64,000 nucleotides of DNA from an uncultured Pelagibacteraceae bacterium (GCA_902613855.1 CACMIX010000004.1:62001-126000); one strand, 5' to 3'; positions 49,730 through 59,858 are shown, counted from the stretch's first letter. Notes: generated from the sequence alone by a model not told the origin. Numbers and translations: made by a program.

Positions 49730-49812
49730 GAGGCTAGAGGTGGATGCTGCTTGAACCCGACCAGATCTTAACGGAAGCAGTCGTAGAGACAGTTATTCAG
49801 GTTCTAGTCTCC
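49730..49812 (+). ncRNA. ffs: Signal recognition particle RNA (4.5S, small type)
   Basis: GGAGGCTAGA...TCTAGTCTCC terminal helix; domain IV GACCAGATCTTAACGGAAGCAGTC aligns to the E. coli TCAGGTCCGGAAGGAAGCAG core; upstream of dnaX. Confidence 0.9.
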
Positions 49813-49818
49813 TAATAT

Positions 49819-51465
49819 ATGAATAATAATTCGAAAGTACTGGCATTAAAATATAGACCGCAAACTTTTGACGATCTAATAGGCCAGGAAGTGGTTGCAG
49901 AAACAATAACAAATTCAATTAAAGCAGACAAAATTCCAAATGCATATTTATTCACAGGCATTAGAGGGATTGGAAAAACAACAACAGCAAGAATAGTTGC
50001 AAAAGCATTAAATTGTTCAAATGGTATAGAAAAAATATGTAGAGAAAATTTCTGCGAGAATTGTGAGTCTATTATCAATTCAAGCCATATAGATGTACTT
50101 GAAATGGATGCAGCTAGTAAAACTGGTGTAGATGATGTAAGAGATCTTATAGAATTTTCCAGATATGGACCTACTTCAGCTAAATATAAAATTTTTATAA
50201 TTGATGAAGTGCACATGCTTAGCAAACAGGCTTTTAATGCTCTTTTAAAAACATTAGAAGAGCCACCAGAATATCTAAAGTTTATTTTTGCAACTACTGA
50301 AATTAAAAAAATTCCAATCACTGTTGTATCTAGATGTCAAAGATTTGATTTATCTAGAATTAAATCATCAGAATTATTTGAGTTTATAAAAAAAATTAAA
50401 GATAAAGAAAATGGTAAAGTTACTGACGAAGCTTTAAAATTAATTGTAAAAATTTCAGAAGGTTCGGTTAGAGATGCATTATCTCTATTAGATAGGGCTT
50501 TATTAAGCTTAGATGAAAATACCGAATTAGATTTAAACTCTGCACAAAAAATATTTGGCTACTTTGATAAATCTCAACTAATAGATTTATTTGAACTTAT
50601 TTTAAAAGGTGAAGAAACAAAAGTAATAAATATTTATAGAAAAATTTATGATCAAGGAGTTGAACCCAAAGTATTCATAAATGATTTCTTAGAATTGTTG
50701 TATTACTTTAAAAATATAAATTCTTTAACACTAGAAAGCACAAATTTTGCTCTAAATGATGAGGAGTTTTCGAAAATAAAAAGTATTTCAAATAAAGTAG
50801 AGTCTGATGTGTTAGTGTTGTTCTGGCAATTTGCAATCAGCTCTCTTGAAGAATTAGACATAGTTTCAAATCAACATTTGTCGATTGAGATGTTTCTAAT
50901 CAGATTAATGCATTTACAGTCTGTGAAATCTCAAAAAAAAATTGAGCCTGAAATTGAAAAAAAAACAATCAATGAAATTGAAGAAAATATAAGCTCAAAT
51001 AAAATAATAGATCAAATTAAAAATATTTCTCAAGAAGAAAAAAATAAACCACAAGTACAAACTGAAATCAAGTCAGAAAATAAAATACTAATAAATTCTT
51101 TTGATGATCTATTATTAATCTGCTCTGAAAAAAAAGAAATCAAATTGAAATATGAATTAGAAAAAAATGTCAATCTAGTAAAATTTGAAAAAAACAGAAT
51201 AGAGATATCTTTTAACGATAGTTTAGATAAAGATTTTGTTAAAGATCTATCATCAAAACTTTTTGATTGGACTACTGAGCGATGGATTATTACTTTTAGT
51301 AAATCTAAAGGCGAAATGTCTGTAAAAGAAAAACAACTTAATAATAAGAAACTTTTAATTGATGAAGCAAAATCTTCAGAAGCCTATAAAAATATAATAG
51401 AAAATTTTCCTGATGCAGAATTAATTGACGTTAAAATAAAAAAGGATGAGGGTCAGAATGACTGA
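49819..51465 (+). CDS. dnaX: DNA polymerase III subunit gamma/tau
   Basis: YRPQTFDDLIGQEVV, GIRGIGKTTTARI, CENC, IIDEVHMLSKQAFNALLKTLEEPP. Confidence 0.97.
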   Translation: MNNNSKVLALKYRPQTFDDLIGQEVVAETITNSIKADKIPNAYLFTGIRGIGKTTTARIVAKALNCSNGIEKICRENFCENCESIINSSHIDVLEMDAASKTGVDDVRDLIEFSRYGPTSAKYKIFIIDEVHMLSKQAFNALLKTLEEPPEYLKFIFATTEIKKIPITVVSRCQRFDLSRIKSSELFEFIKKIKDKENGKVTDEALKLIVKISEGSVRDALSLLDRALLSLDENTELDLNSAQKIFGYFDKSQLIDLFELILKGEETKVINIYRKIYDQGVEPKVFINDFLELLYYFKNINSLTLESTNFALNDEEFSKIKSISNKVESDVLVLFWQFAISSLEELDIVSNQHLSIEMFLIRLMHLQSVKSQKKIEPEIEKKTINEIEENISSNKIIDQIKNISQEEKNKPQVQTEIKSENKILINSFDDLLLICSEKKEIKLKYELEKNVNLVKFEKNRIEISFNDSLDKDFVKDLSSKLFDWTTERWIITFSKSKGEMSVKEKQLNNKKLLIDEAKSSEAYKNIIENFPDAELIDVKIKKDEGQND

Positions 51466-51775
51466 TTTTAGTAAGATTTTAGATAAAGCCAAAGAGCTTG
51501 AGGCAAAAATGAAAGAAAGCCAGCAGAAAATTAAGGAAATAAGAGTGGAGGGCGTTTCTGGCTCTAATTCTGTAACAATAACTCTTGATGGTGAAGGAGA
51601 AATGCAAACAATAAAATTATCTGATGAGATTATGAAAGAGGACAAAGCTATTATTGAAGATTTAATTGTTGCTGCTCATAATAACGCTAAAGCACAGTTA
51701 AAATCAAAAACTTCTGAAGAAATATCAAAAGCTACCGGTGGATTTGGTATACCAGGCTTTAAATGGCCCTTATAA
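51458..51775 (+). CDS. YbaB/EbfC nucleoid-associated protein
   Basis: MTDFSKILDKAKELEAKMKESQQKIKE...GIPGFKWPL; dnaX-ybaB-recR order. Confidence 0.94.
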   Translation: MTDFSKILDKAKELEAKMKESQQKIKEIRVEGVSGSNSVTITLDGEGEMQTIKLSDEIMKEDKAIIEDLIVAAHNNAKAQLKSKTSEEISKATGGFGIPGFKWPL

Positions 51776-51778
51776 TAG

Positions 51779-52390
51779 ATGCAAAATATTAGTGAGATTG
51801 AAGAATTAATAAAATTAATATCTAGGTTGCCTGGCTTAGGTCCAAAATCTGCAAAACGAATTGTTCTTAAACTAATTAATAATCGAGATGAATTAGTGAA
51901 ACCAATGGCAAACACTTTGGCTCAGGTTTACAAAAATGTAATCAGATGCAATTCTTGTGGATCACTAAAGTCTAATTTGAGCGGATGCGTTAATTGTGAG
52001 AATACAAAAAACAAGTTTTCTAAAATTTGTGTAGTTGAAGACATTGCTGATCAATGGTCAATTGAGAATTCAAATATTTTTCAAGGTTATTTTCATATAT
52101 TAGGTGGAACTATTTCGTCAGTAGGCCAACGAAAAGAGGATCTTCTAGTAGACTCTTTAGTTGAGAGAGTAAATAAAGAAAAAATTGAAGAGGTAATATT
52201 AGCAACAAGTGCAACAGTCGAAGGACAGACAACTGCATATTACGTTCAAGATAGTCTAAAAAATTTAGATGTAAAAATTACAAAGTTAGCACAAGGATTA
52301 CCTGTTGGTGGCGAAATAGAAAGTTTAGATGATGGAACTTTATTTTCAGCCTTTAAAAACCGTTCAAATTTAATTTCTAATTCAGATTAG
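51779..52390 (+). CDS. recR: Recombination protein RecR
   Basis: LPGLGPKSAKRIVLKL, C4 zinc finger CNSCGSLKSNLSGCVNC, Toprim. Confidence 0.97.
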   Translation: MQNISEIEELIKLISRLPGLGPKSAKRIVLKLINNRDELVKPMANTLAQVYKNVIRCNSCGSLKSNLSGCVNCENTKNKFSKICVVEDIADQWSIENSNIFQGYFHILGGTISSVGQRKEDLLVDSLVERVNKEKIEEVILATSATVEGQTTAYYVQDSLKNLDVKITKLAQGLPVGGEIESLDDGTLFSAFKNRSNLISNSD

Positions 52391-54539
52391 ATTTTTTTTC
52401 TAATCTATTAATATGTAATAATGGTTCAGTATATCCAGAGGGCTGCTGCTTGCCTTTGAATACTAAATCACATGCAGTTTTGAAAGCTATTGAGTTTTCG
52501 AAGTCGTCACTCATTTTAATATAATTAGAGTCATTCTTATTTTGACCATCAACAATTTTTGCCATTTCTTTCATAATTTCTGTTACTTGAATTTCTGTAG
52601 TAATTCCATGTTGTATCCAGTTTGCAATATGTTGCGAGGAAATTCTTAAAGTTGCTCTATCTTCCATTAGACCTACATTGTTAATATCTGGAACTTTAGA
52701 ACAACCTATTCCTTGATCAACCCATCTCACCACATATCCAAGTAATGTTTGGGCCGAATTACTTATTTCAGTATTTATTTCTTCAACAGACCAATTGGTT
52801 CTATCTGCCACTGGTATTGTTAGAAGATCATCAAGTTTGCCTTGATCCCTATTTAAAATTTTTTTCTGTTCGTCAAAAATATTTATTTCATGATAATGTA
52901 GGGCGTGAAGAGCAGCAGCAGTTGGAGATGGCACCCAAGCACAATTTGCACCAGCTTTTAAATGGCCTGTTTTTTGTTCCATCATATCTTTCATTTTGTC
53001 AGGCATAGCCCACATACCTTTACCAATTTGAGCTTTACCAGAAAAACCACATTTTAATCCAATATCCACATTTCTATTTTCGTAAGCTGTAATCCATTTT
53101 GATGACTTCATTTCTCCCTTTTTAATCATAGGTCCTGCCATCATTGATGTATGCATTTCATCACCAGTTCTATCTAAAAATCCTGTATTTATAAAAAATA
53201 CTCTATTTTTTAAGGACCTAATACACTCTTTCAAATTAGAGGATGTTCTTCTTTCTTCATCCATTATTCCTATTTTGCATGTATATTTTTTTAATCCTAA
53301 AACTTCTTCTACTTTTGAAAAAATTAAATCTGTAAATGCTGTTTCTTCTGGTCCATGCATTTTAGGTTTAACAATATATACAGATCCAGTTCGTGAATTA
53401 TTTTTTTTCTTTAAATCATGTAGTGCTGCAGCTGTGGTTATAAATGCATCTAAAATACCTTCTGGCACTTCATTTCCATCATTTAAAATAATGGATGGGT
53501 TTGTCATTAAATGCCCAACATTTCTTACAAGCAGAAGACTTCTGCCATGCAATTTTAGACCCTTACCATCCCTAGAAATATAACTTCTATTTGGATTTAA
53601 CTTTCTCTCATATAATTTTCCATCTTTTTCAAATTTTGACTTTAGGTCTCCACGCATTAAACCTAGCCAATTTCTGTAACAAATAATTTTATCTTCTGAG
53701 TCAACTGCTGCTACACTGTCTTCATTATCACAAATAGTTGATACAGCTGACTCTACTATTATATCGCTTATACCTGCATGGTCTTGTTGAGCAGCAAACG
53801 CTCTAGAATCTTTTAAAATTTCAATATGCAAATTATTATTTCTTAAAATAATTGCAGAAGGATTATCACTTTCGCCTCTATGACCAATAAATTTATCTTC
53901 ATCTATCAAGCTAACTAAATCAGCACCTTTAAGAATTTTTAGCTTTCCATCTTTTACAGCAAAGCTTGTTATTTTTTTCCAGCTTAAATCTTTCAATGGA
54001 AAATATTTATCTAAAAAATCTCTGCCATACTTAATAACCATCTCACCTCTTAGCGGGTCATATCTCTCTGAAACACTATCTTCTGATTGTTCAATAATAT
54101 CAGTTCCGTATAGACTATCATATAAACTCATCCATCTAGCATTTGCAGCATTTAAAGCATATCTTGCGTTCATAACTGGCACTACCAGTTGAGGTCCCGC
54201 AATTTTTGCTATCTCGTCATCAACATCTTTTGTTTCAATTTGAAAATCAGGTCCTTCATTTTTTAAATAGCCTATTTCAATTAAAAATTTTTTATACTCT
54301 TCAAAATTAAATTCTGACCCCTTGTTTTTGATATGCCAATCGTCAATTTTACTCTGTAAATCTTTTCTAATGCTTATTAATTTTCTGTTTTCAGGTGCTA
54401 ATTCATTGACAGTTTTTTCGAAACCTGCCCAAAAATTTTCTGGAGATATTTCTGTTTCTTTTAGCAACTCATCATTAACAAATTGAACAAGATCGCTAGA
54501 TACTTTTAAACTTTTAATATTTATGTATTTTTCTTGCAT
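52377..54539 (-). CDS. glcB: Malate synthase G
   Basis: VYIVKPKMHGPEE, NTGFLDRTGDEMHTSMMAGPMIKKG, GAVGAN-like GANCAWVPSPTAAALHALHYH. Confidence 0.96.
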   Translation of the reverse strand: MQEKYINIKSLKVSSDLVQFVNDELLKETEISPENFWAGFEKTVNELAPENRKLISIRKDLQSKIDDWHIKNKGSEFNFEEYKKFLIEIGYLKNEGPDFQIETKDVDDEIAKIAGPQLVVPVMNARYALNAANARWMSLYDSLYGTDIIEQSEDSVSERYDPLRGEMVIKYGRDFLDKYFPLKDLSWKKITSFAVKDGKLKILKGADLVSLIDEDKFIGHRGESDNPSAIILRNNNLHIEILKDSRAFAAQQDHAGISDIIVESAVSTICDNEDSVAAVDSEDKIICYRNWLGLMRGDLKSKFEKDGKLYERKLNPNRSYISRDGKGLKLHGRSLLLVRNVGHLMTNPSIILNDGNEVPEGILDAFITTAAALHDLKKKNNSRTGSVYIVKPKMHGPEETAFTDLIFSKVEEVLGLKKYTCKIGIMDEERRTSSNLKECIRSLKNRVFFINTGFLDRTGDEMHTSMMAGPMIKKGEMKSSKWITAYENRNVDIGLKCGFSGKAQIGKGMWAMPDKMKDMMEQKTGHLKAGANCAWVPSPTAAALHALHYHEINIFDEQKKILNRDQGKLDDLLTIPVADRTNWSVEEINTEISNSAQTLLGYVVRWVDQGIGCSKVPDINNVGLMEDRATLRISSQHIANWIQHGITTEIQVTEIMKEMAKIVDGQNKNDSNYIKMSDDFENSIAFKTACDLVFKGKQQPSGYTEPLLHINRLEKKSNLN

Positions 54540-54540
54540 A

Positions 54541-54700
54541 GCACTTTCGTGACCCCATCTGTATTTTTGCCTGAGAGTTTTGCTCCTTCGGCGGAATTTA
54601 ATCTCTTTCCAGAGTGTTATGCCTACATCGGTCCTTTTGCCTGAGAGTTTCCGGGGTGGTTGCTCCTTCGGCGCTAAAAAATGCTTAGTCTCTCCCGATC
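54541..54700 (-). promoter_or_regulatory. Tandem glycine riboswitch upstream of glcB
   Basis: Minus strand GGGAGAGAC...GCCGAAGGAGCAA...AACTCTCAGGCAAAAGGACCGATGT followed by a second GCCGAAGGAGCAAAACTCTCAGGCAAAAATACAGATG aptamer. Confidence 0.95.
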
Positions 54701-54810
54701 ATGGATTTCTATCTGTTAAAATTATTTAGTCAATTAATAACAATTACCTTTAAAATAATTCATCATTTTATGGCCTTTTTTATAATTTAACTATCCGATA
54801 TAATTAAATC

Positions 54811-55905
54811 ATGAAAAATTACCTTAATTTTGAAAATGAAATTAAAAATCTTGAAAATGAGATAGAAAAATTAAAGGATCCTTATAATCAAGAAGGACTA
54901 TCAGAAGTGGATACTCAAAAAATTTCTAGTACCCAGGCCGAGTTGGATGAAAAACTAAAAAATATTTACTCAAATTTAGATCCATGGCAAACAACTATGG
55001 TTGCAAGACATGAGGACAGACCAAAATCTAAATTTTTTATAGACAATTTATTTGAAGATTTTATTTCATTGTCTGGTGATCGTCACTATGGTGAAGATAA
55101 ATCAGTTTTAACTGGTTTTGCAAAATTTAAAGGAAATTCAGTTTTAGTTATTGGACAGGAAAAAGGAGAGGATTTAGATAGCAGAATCGAGAGAAACTTT
55201 GGAATGATGAGACCTGAGGGATACAGGAAAACAATTCGATTAATGAATTTGGCAAACAAATTTAATATTCCAATAATTTCCTTTATAGATACTCCAGGTG
55301 CGTATCCAGGTGTTGGTGCAGAGGAAAGAGGTCAAGCAGAAGCAATTGCAAAATCAATAGAATGTTGCATGGAACTTAAGGTCCCAACAATTGCAATAAT
55401 AATTGGTGAGGGTGGTTCTGGAGGAGCAATCGCTCTCGCATCTTCAAATAAAGTTATAATGTTTGAGAATGCAATCTATTCAGTTATATCTCCTGAGGGA
55501 TGTGCAACTATTCTTTGGAGAGACCCAAAGAAAATGCTCGATGCTGCAAAAGCAATGAAACTCTCAGCAAAAGACTTATTGAAATTAAAAGTTATCGACG
55601 AAATTATTCCTGAGCCTTTGGGTGGTGCTCATCGAGATAGAGATACGATGCTTGAAAACTTAAAAACTTCTATCACACAAAATTTAGATTACTTCAAAGA
55701 CTTATCTCCAGAGGAGATAGCAAATGAAAGAAAAAATAAGTTTTTAAAGATTGGAAGGAATGATGGATTTATAAGCACAACTGAAGATTTAAGTTCATTA
55801 ACTGTCAAAAAAAATAAATTTGAAAATATTTTAAAATCAAAAAAAATACAAATTAGTTTCGGTATAAGTGTTATTTTGTTAGGTTTGATTTTTTTATTAA
55901 TTTAA
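54811..55905 (+). CDS. accA: Acetyl-CoA carboxylase carboxyltransferase subunit alpha, with C-terminal predicted TM extension
   Basis: FIDTPGAYPGVGAEERGQAEAIAKSI, GEGGSGGAIAL; tail ISFGISVILLGLIFLLI. Confidence 0.95.
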   Translation: MKNYLNFENEIKNLENEIEKLKDPYNQEGLSEVDTQKISSTQAELDEKLKNIYSNLDPWQTTMVARHEDRPKSKFFIDNLFEDFISLSGDRHYGEDKSVLTGFAKFKGNSVLVIGQEKGEDLDSRIERNFGMMRPEGYRKTIRLMNLANKFNIPIISFIDTPGAYPGVGAEERGQAEAIAKSIECCMELKVPTIAIIIGEGGSGGAIALASSNKVIMFENAIYSVISPEGCATILWRDPKKMLDAAKAMKLSAKDLLKLKVIDEIIPEPLGGAHRDRDTMLENLKTSITQNLDYFKDLSPEEIANERKNKFLKIGRNDGFISTTEDLSSLTVKKNKFENILKSKKIQISFGISVILLGLIFLLI

Positions 55906-55907
55906 AA

Positions 55908-58451
55908 TTATAAAGCACCGTGACAGTGTTTAAATTTTTTACCTGAGCCACAAAAACATGGTTCATTTCTTCCCATTTTTTTTGTTTGATTTTTTTGAGG
56001 TAAAATCTCAGTATTATTATCTTCTTTTTTAGTTTGTTCTGTGACAACTTTTAGATTCATCAAGATTGTAACATAGTCCAATTTTAGTTTTTCTAAGAGG
56101 TTTGAAAATAAATCAAAAGCTTCTTTTTTATATTCAACTAGAGGATCCCTTTGACCATAAGACCTCAAACCAACAACTTGTCTTAATTGTTCTAAGTATT
56201 GAATGTGAGATTTCCAATTTAAATCTATAGATTGTAAAAAAATTCTTTTTTCAATATCTTTTGCATAATCTTCTCCAAGAATCTTAATTCTTTCATTTCT
56301 TGTCTCATTAAATTTTGAAAGTATTTTTTCTTTAAGCTCTTCATCTTTAGATGCAATTAATTCTTCAAACTCTTGATCTGTGAAACTTTTTCCCAGTATT
56401 TGCTTAATTCTGTTACTAAATTCTGAACTCTTAGGATTTGAGAGTTTTTGAATTTTTAGTTTGATTAAGTCTTCAATTATCTCTTTTAGAAATTCATCAG
56501 AATAACCAAAAATATCCCCACTACTCATTGCATTTTTTCTTTGAGAAAAAATAACATGTCTTTGATCGTTAAGCACATTATCAAATTTTATTAAGGTTTT
56601 TCTAATGTCAAAATTTCTTGCCTCTACTTTTTGCTGTGCTCTTTCTAATGCTTTATTGATCCAAGGATGATCTATACTTTCTCCATCTTTAAGTCCTAAC
56701 TTTTCAAGCATATTATTCATGGACTCGGAACCAAAAATTCTCATTAAGTCGTCCTCTAAACTTACATAGAATACTGAACTTCCTTCATCTCCTTGTCTTC
56801 CTGATCTACCTCTTGCTTGATTATCAACTCTTCTAGACTCCATTCTTTCTGTGCCAATTACAAACAAGCCGCCTAAAGACTTTATTTTATCTTTATCAAT
56901 CTTGAGCTGTTCATCAGGAATAGATCCTTTTTTTCCTCCAAGTTGGATATCAACACCACGTCCAGAAATACTTGTGGTGATAATCAAAGATTTTTCTTTA
57001 CCTGCATTAGCTATAATTTCAGCCTCATTTTCATGATTTTTGGCATTAAGAACTACATGTTTAATATTTTTTTTATTCAATAAATTTGAGTAAACCTCAG
57101 ATTTATTTATGCTTGATGTAAAGACTAATATTGGTTGGCCAATTTGATTACGTTCAATAATTTTATTTATAATTGCATTATTTTTTTCTTCTTCAGTTCT
57201 AAATATTAAATCGTTAAAATCTTTTCTAACCATTTCTTTATTAGTAGGAATTACTACAACTGCTAAATCATATATTTCAAAGAACTCTGCAGACTCAGTT
57301 AAAGCAGTACCAGTGCAACCTGCTATCTTTTTATAAAGTTTAAAATAATTTTGATAAGTGATTGATGCTAATGTTTGATTTTCTGCTTGAATATCAATTT
57401 TTTCTTTTGCCTCCAGTGCCTGGTGCAAGCCATCTCCAAATCGTCTACCTTCAAGAATTCTACCTGTTAATTCATCAATTATTTTTAAACTTCCATCATT
57501 TACAATATAATCCTTACCCTTTTCAAACAAATGATTTGCTCTTAAAGCTTGATTAACATGATGAACTAAATGAAGATTTTCTGGATCATAAAAATTATCA
57601 TTTTTTAAAATTCCAGCATTTGAAAAAAGTTTTTCAACATTATTAATTCCATCGTTTGTTAAAAGAATACTTTTTTCTTTTTCGTCAATTTCAAAATCTT
57701 TATCATTTAAAATTTTTATTAGTTTATCAATTGCTAAATACTGAGCTGTCTTATCATCAGCTGATCCAGATATTACCAAAGGCGTTCTTGCTTCATCAAT
57801 TAAACAGGAGTCTATTTCATCAACGATTGAAAATGAATGTTCTCTTTGAACCATCTCATTTTGTAAAAATTTCATATTATCTCTAAGATAATCGAATCCT
57901 AATTCACTATTTGTTGCATAGGTTATGTCGCAGTTATAATTTTTTTTACGTTCCTCGTCGCTTTGGTCATTATTTATAAACCCCGAAGTTAACCCAAGAA
58001 AATTATAAATTTGCCCCATTTCAATAGAGTCTCTTTTTGCTAAATAATCATTAACAGTTACTATATGAACTCCTTTCTCACTTAGTGCGTTTAAATAAGC
58101 TGCCAATGTGATTGTTAAAGTTTTTCCCTCACCTGTTCTCATCTCAGCTATTTTACCCTCATGAAGAATGACGCCACCAATTAATTGAACATCAAAGTGT
58201 CTTTCTTTTCGAGTTCTTTTCGAAGCTTCTCTTACAAGTGCAAAAGCCTCAGGCATTATATCATTTAATGATTTTCCACTCTTAATAAGATCTTTAAGCT
58301 CTAAAGTTTTTTTTGGAAAATCTGCATCATCTAAATTTATAAATTTTTGCTCTAGTAAATTAATTTTTTCAACAACCTTGCTGACCCTATCAAGCTCTTT
58401 TTGGTTGCTAGATTTAATAAATTTAGAGATTAGATTTAATGGATTAAACAT
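55908..58451 (-). CDS. secA: Protein translocase subunit SecA
   Basis: AEMRTGEGKTLTITLAAYLNAL, C-terminal zinc motif CFCGSGKKFKHCHG. Confidence 0.98.
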   Translation of the reverse strand: MFNPLNLISKFIKSSNQKELDRVSKVVEKINLLEQKFINLDDADFPKKTLELKDLIKSGKSLNDIMPEAFALVREASKRTRKERHFDVQLIGGVILHEGKIAEMRTGEGKTLTITLAAYLNALSEKGVHIVTVNDYLAKRDSIEMGQIYNFLGLTSGFINNDQSDEERKKNYNCDITYATNSELGFDYLRDNMKFLQNEMVQREHSFSIVDEIDSCLIDEARTPLVISGSADDKTAQYLAIDKLIKILNDKDFEIDEKEKSILLTNDGINNVEKLFSNAGILKNDNFYDPENLHLVHHVNQALRANHLFEKGKDYIVNDGSLKIIDELTGRILEGRRFGDGLHQALEAKEKIDIQAENQTLASITYQNYFKLYKKIAGCTGTALTESAEFFEIYDLAVVVIPTNKEMVRKDFNDLIFRTEEEKNNAIINKIIERNQIGQPILVFTSSINKSEVYSNLLNKKNIKHVVLNAKNHENEAEIIANAGKEKSLIITTSISGRGVDIQLGGKKGSIPDEQLKIDKDKIKSLGGLFVIGTERMESRRVDNQARGRSGRQGDEGSSVFYVSLEDDLMRIFGSESMNNMLEKLGLKDGESIDHPWINKALERAQQKVEARNFDIRKTLIKFDNVLNDQRHVIFSQRKNAMSSGDIFGYSDEFLKEIIEDLIKLKIQKLSNPKSSEFSNRIKQILGKSFTDQEFEELIASKDEELKEKILSKFNETRNERIKILGEDYAKDIEKRIFLQSIDLNWKSHIQYLEQLRQVVGLRSYGQRDPLVEYKKEAFDLFSNLLEKLKLDYVTILMNLKVVTEQTKKEDNNTEILPQKNQTKKMGRNEPCFCGSGKKFKHCHGAL

Positions 58452-58516
58452 GACTATTTGATTTATTCTTTAAATATTATGTTTAATATATGTATTAAAT
58501 AAATAATTTAAACAAT

Positions 58517-59818
58517 ATGGGAATTAATTTAACAAATTTTCTATCTTCGCAATCAAAAAATACCAAAATGATTGATTTTCAAGACCTAGATCATATTGAT
58601 GGTCTGTCAATTTCAGTACTAAGTGCAAATTTATATAAAAATGACAGAGATGATCTATCAATGTTTTATTTCAGAGATGGTGCAAATCACGCCTCGCTAT
58701 ATACACAGTCTAAAATTGTTTCTGAAAATATAAAATGGAACTTAAATCAAAAAACTAAAAAAGTATTTTCTTTAATTGTAAACACGAGAAATGCCAACGC
58801 ATTTACAGGCAAAGAAGGATATGAAAGTTTAAAAAAATTAGCAGATATAGTATCAAAAAATTTGACAGAGAAACAAAAACAAGATGAGGAAACACCTAAA
58901 AAGATAAATCCAAAAGAAATTCTATTTGGCTGCACAGGAACAATAGGAGAAGAGTTTCCATTTGAAAAAATATCTCATCAAATACCTAATTTAATTAATA
59001 AAATTCGTTATACACAAAATAAATTTATTTGGATGAAAGCTGCTCTTGGAATAATGACTACTGACACTAAGCCAAAAATTGCAATGGAAGAATGCAATAT
59101 AGGAAATGAGAAAGTTAAAATTTATGGGATTGCTAAAGGCTCTGGCATGATACATCCCAATATGGCAACAACTTTAGCATACATTTTTACAGATGCAAGT
59201 TTATCTAACGATATTTTAAGTAAACTATTAAAAAAAAATATCTTTAACACTTTTAATGCCATTTCTTGTGATGGGGATACTAGCACCAACGATATGATGA
59301 CTATTTTTGCAACTAATAAAATCAATAATTCAAAAATAAAAAGTATAAATGAAAATAAAATAAAAAACTTTGATAAAGCCTTAAACAATGTTCTATTAAA
59401 TTTAGCCAAAAGAGTTGTTGCAGATGGTGAGGGTGCATCAAAATTTATTTCTATAAATGTGTCTAAATGTAAAAATGAAATAGAGGCAAAAAAAATAGCT
59501 TTTTCAATAGGAAACTCACCTTTAGTAAAAACTGCAATTGCAGGTGAGGATCCAAATTGGGGAAGAATTATAATGGCTATAGGTAAAGCAGGACCAAAAA
59601 TTAATTTAAAAAAACTCTGTATAAAATTGGGAAATATAAAAATAGTTCAAGATGGAAAACTTTACCAAAATTACAGTGAAGAGGTAGCTTCTAAATATAT
59701 GAAAAATGAAAATATCGATATTTATGTTGAAGTTTACACGGGAAAAAAAGATTTTACCTCATACACAATGGATCTAACCAAGAAATATATAAATATTAAT
59801 GCAGACTACAGAAGCTAA
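58517..59818 (+). CDS. argJ: Glutamate N-acetyltransferase/amino-acid acetyltransferase ArgJ
   Basis: NTRNANAFTGKEG, KGSGMIHPNMATTLAYIFTDA, CDGDTSTNDM. Confidence 0.95.
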   Translation: MGINLTNFLSSQSKNTKMIDFQDLDHIDGLSISVLSANLYKNDRDDLSMFYFRDGANHASLYTQSKIVSENIKWNLNQKTKKVFSLIVNTRNANAFTGKEGYESLKKLADIVSKNLTEKQKQDEETPKKINPKEILFGCTGTIGEEFPFEKISHQIPNLINKIRYTQNKFIWMKAALGIMTTDTKPKIAMEECNIGNEKVKIYGIAKGSGMIHPNMATTLAYIFTDASLSNDILSKLLKKNIFNTFNAISCDGDTSTNDMMTIFATNKINNSKIKSINENKIKNFDKALNNVLLNLAKRVVADGEGASKFISINVSKCKNEIEAKKIAFSIGNSPLVKTAIAGEDPNWGRIIMAIGKAGPKINLKKLCIKLGNIKIVQDGKLYQNYSEEVASKYMKNENIDIYVEVYTGKKDFTSYTMDLTKKYININADYRS

Positions 59819-59858
59819 ATAATATTGAAAATTTTTATTTAAAACCTATTTATAAAAT

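Noticed and set aside
49812-50321. 169-aa minus-strand ORF opposite dnaX
   Set aside because: Covers conserved AAA+ motifs of DnaX on the other strand; spurious.
53275-53583. 102-aa plus-strand ORF opposite glcB
   Set aside because: Antisense to conserved malate synthase core.
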